Source: Prosthecobacter vanneervenii (GTDB lineage Bacteria > Verrucomicrobiota > Verrucomicrobiia > Verrucomicrobiales > Verrucomicrobiaceae). From it: a stretch of DNA of 64,000 bases. This document shows positions 63,910 to 64,000 of the stretch, one piece after another. How positions within the stretch are numbered: the first letter of the stretch is position 1; the number at the start of each line of letters is the position of its first letter. The stretch lies in contig NZ_JACHIG010000003.1 in NCBI RefSeq assembly GCF_014203095.1, positions 486,677 through 550,676 of the forward strand, read 5' to 3'. A program made the translations under genes and the position numbers. The notes under the pieces were generated by a model. It saw only the letters and a list, made by a program, of their open reading frames with translations, searched no databases and was not told where the DNA came from.

Positions 63910-64000
63910 GCCGTGTTTGAAAACCCTCAAGAGCCATATCTGAGCCAGTCGATGACGGAGGCAAACTGAATGAGGGAGAGGAAGTGGCGAGCAAGCTTGT
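63908..64000 (-). mobile_element. Right-edge partial insertion sequence, IS5-like
   Basis: The end begins with GGCCGTGTTTGAAAACCCTC just after a CCCTA that may be the target. The sequence then contains the C-terminus of a transposase read leftward. The element runs past base 64000, so its other end, direct repeats and family cannot be seen. The terminal GTGTTTGAAAAC motif resembles IS5/IS427-group ends, from memory. Confidence 0.7.
63927..64000 (-). CDS. Transposase C-terminus (partial, IS5-like)
   Basis: The minus-strand frame ends at the stop 63927-63929 (TGA). It reads KLARHFLSLIQFASVIDWLR and then YGS, a hydrophobic/aromatic C-terminal helix of the kind seen in IS4/IS5-superfamily DDE transposases. 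Only 23 codons are in the window. The family call is by resemblance and cannot be confirmed here. Confidence 0.6.
   Translation of the reverse strand, partial: KLARHFLSLIQFASVIDWLRYGS

Overview
The window looks like chromosomal DNA from a GC-rich, Gram-negative member of the Verrucomicrobiota, probably Verrucomicrobiaceae and Prosthecobacter-like. This is inferred from family content, not from a marker gene. The supporting families are a PVC-type membrane-bound dehydrogenase fused to a CxxCH cytochrome domain, DUF1080 (3-keto-glycoside hydrolase) proteins, twin-arginine sugar phosphate isomerase/epimerases, a free-standing OvoA-C-type methyltransferase, an SHD1-domain metalloprotease and a small NPYQPP-type membrane protein. 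Many products carry Sec, Tat or lipoprotein signals, and there are an OmpA protein and a probable outer-membrane barrel. This fits a heterotroph that degrades carbohydrates outside the cytoplasm. I saw no tRNA or rRNA gene, no CRISPR array and no prophage.

Layout: 0-9.3 kb holds secreted esterase, beta-helix, sialate O-acetylesterase and related proteins, with an OmpA protein and a TIM-barrel isomerase. 9.3-12.6 kb holds an ECF sigma factor fused to a large membrane domain, a phosphotransferase and TrmO. 12.6-21.2 kb holds a DUF1080 protein, a SorAB-like sulfite dehydrogenase pair, dihydroorotase (pyrC), a Tat-exported isomerase and the large PVC dehydrogenase. 21.4-28.7 kb holds carB, an SHD1 metalloprotease, a GT4 glycosyltransferase and an L,D-transpeptidase. 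28.8-33.8 kb is a leftward run: isomerase, TSUP anion transporter, M29-like aminopeptidase, 4-mercaptohistidine methyltransferase-like protein and an FG-GAP protein. 33.9-44.1 kb holds an M1 peptidase, maltokinase-like protein, xylA, an MFS transporter, an SGNH-like protein, a DEAD-box helicase and a 3-methyladenine glycosylase. 44.5-49.5 kb holds an FHA/coiled-coil protein, an outer-membrane barrel, an FMN reductase and an ABC1/UbiB kinase. 49.7-56.0 kb holds xylB followed by a tightly packed STAS-MlaE-MlaF-MlaD-GAF/SpoIIE/HATPase operon. 56.1-60.4 kb holds small membrane proteins, an acyltransferase, an RluE-like pseudouridine synthase and aspartokinase. 60.5-63.1 kb is the conserved housekeeping run prs-rplY-pth-rpsF. 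At 63.3 kb a Ser/Thr kinase gene is cut by an insertion sequence that runs off the right edge.

The most unusual content is: (1) the lipid-transport operon, whose STAS subunit is encoded with an RsbU-like phosphatase carrying an atypical HATPase domain, which suggests partner-switching control of Mla-type transport; (2) an OvoA-type methyltransferase paired with an M29-like protein and a TSUP transporter, with no ovothiol synthase core nearby; (3) an ECF sigma factor that appears membrane-tethered; (4) several intergenic inverted-repeat elements (a MITE-like element with 17-bp ends, a stem-loop family sharing CACTCYTG, a 102-bp double-arm palindrome); and (5) the IS-disrupted kinase. Gene starts were chosen by signal peptides, family N-termini and overlap with divergent neighbours, so most are inferred.
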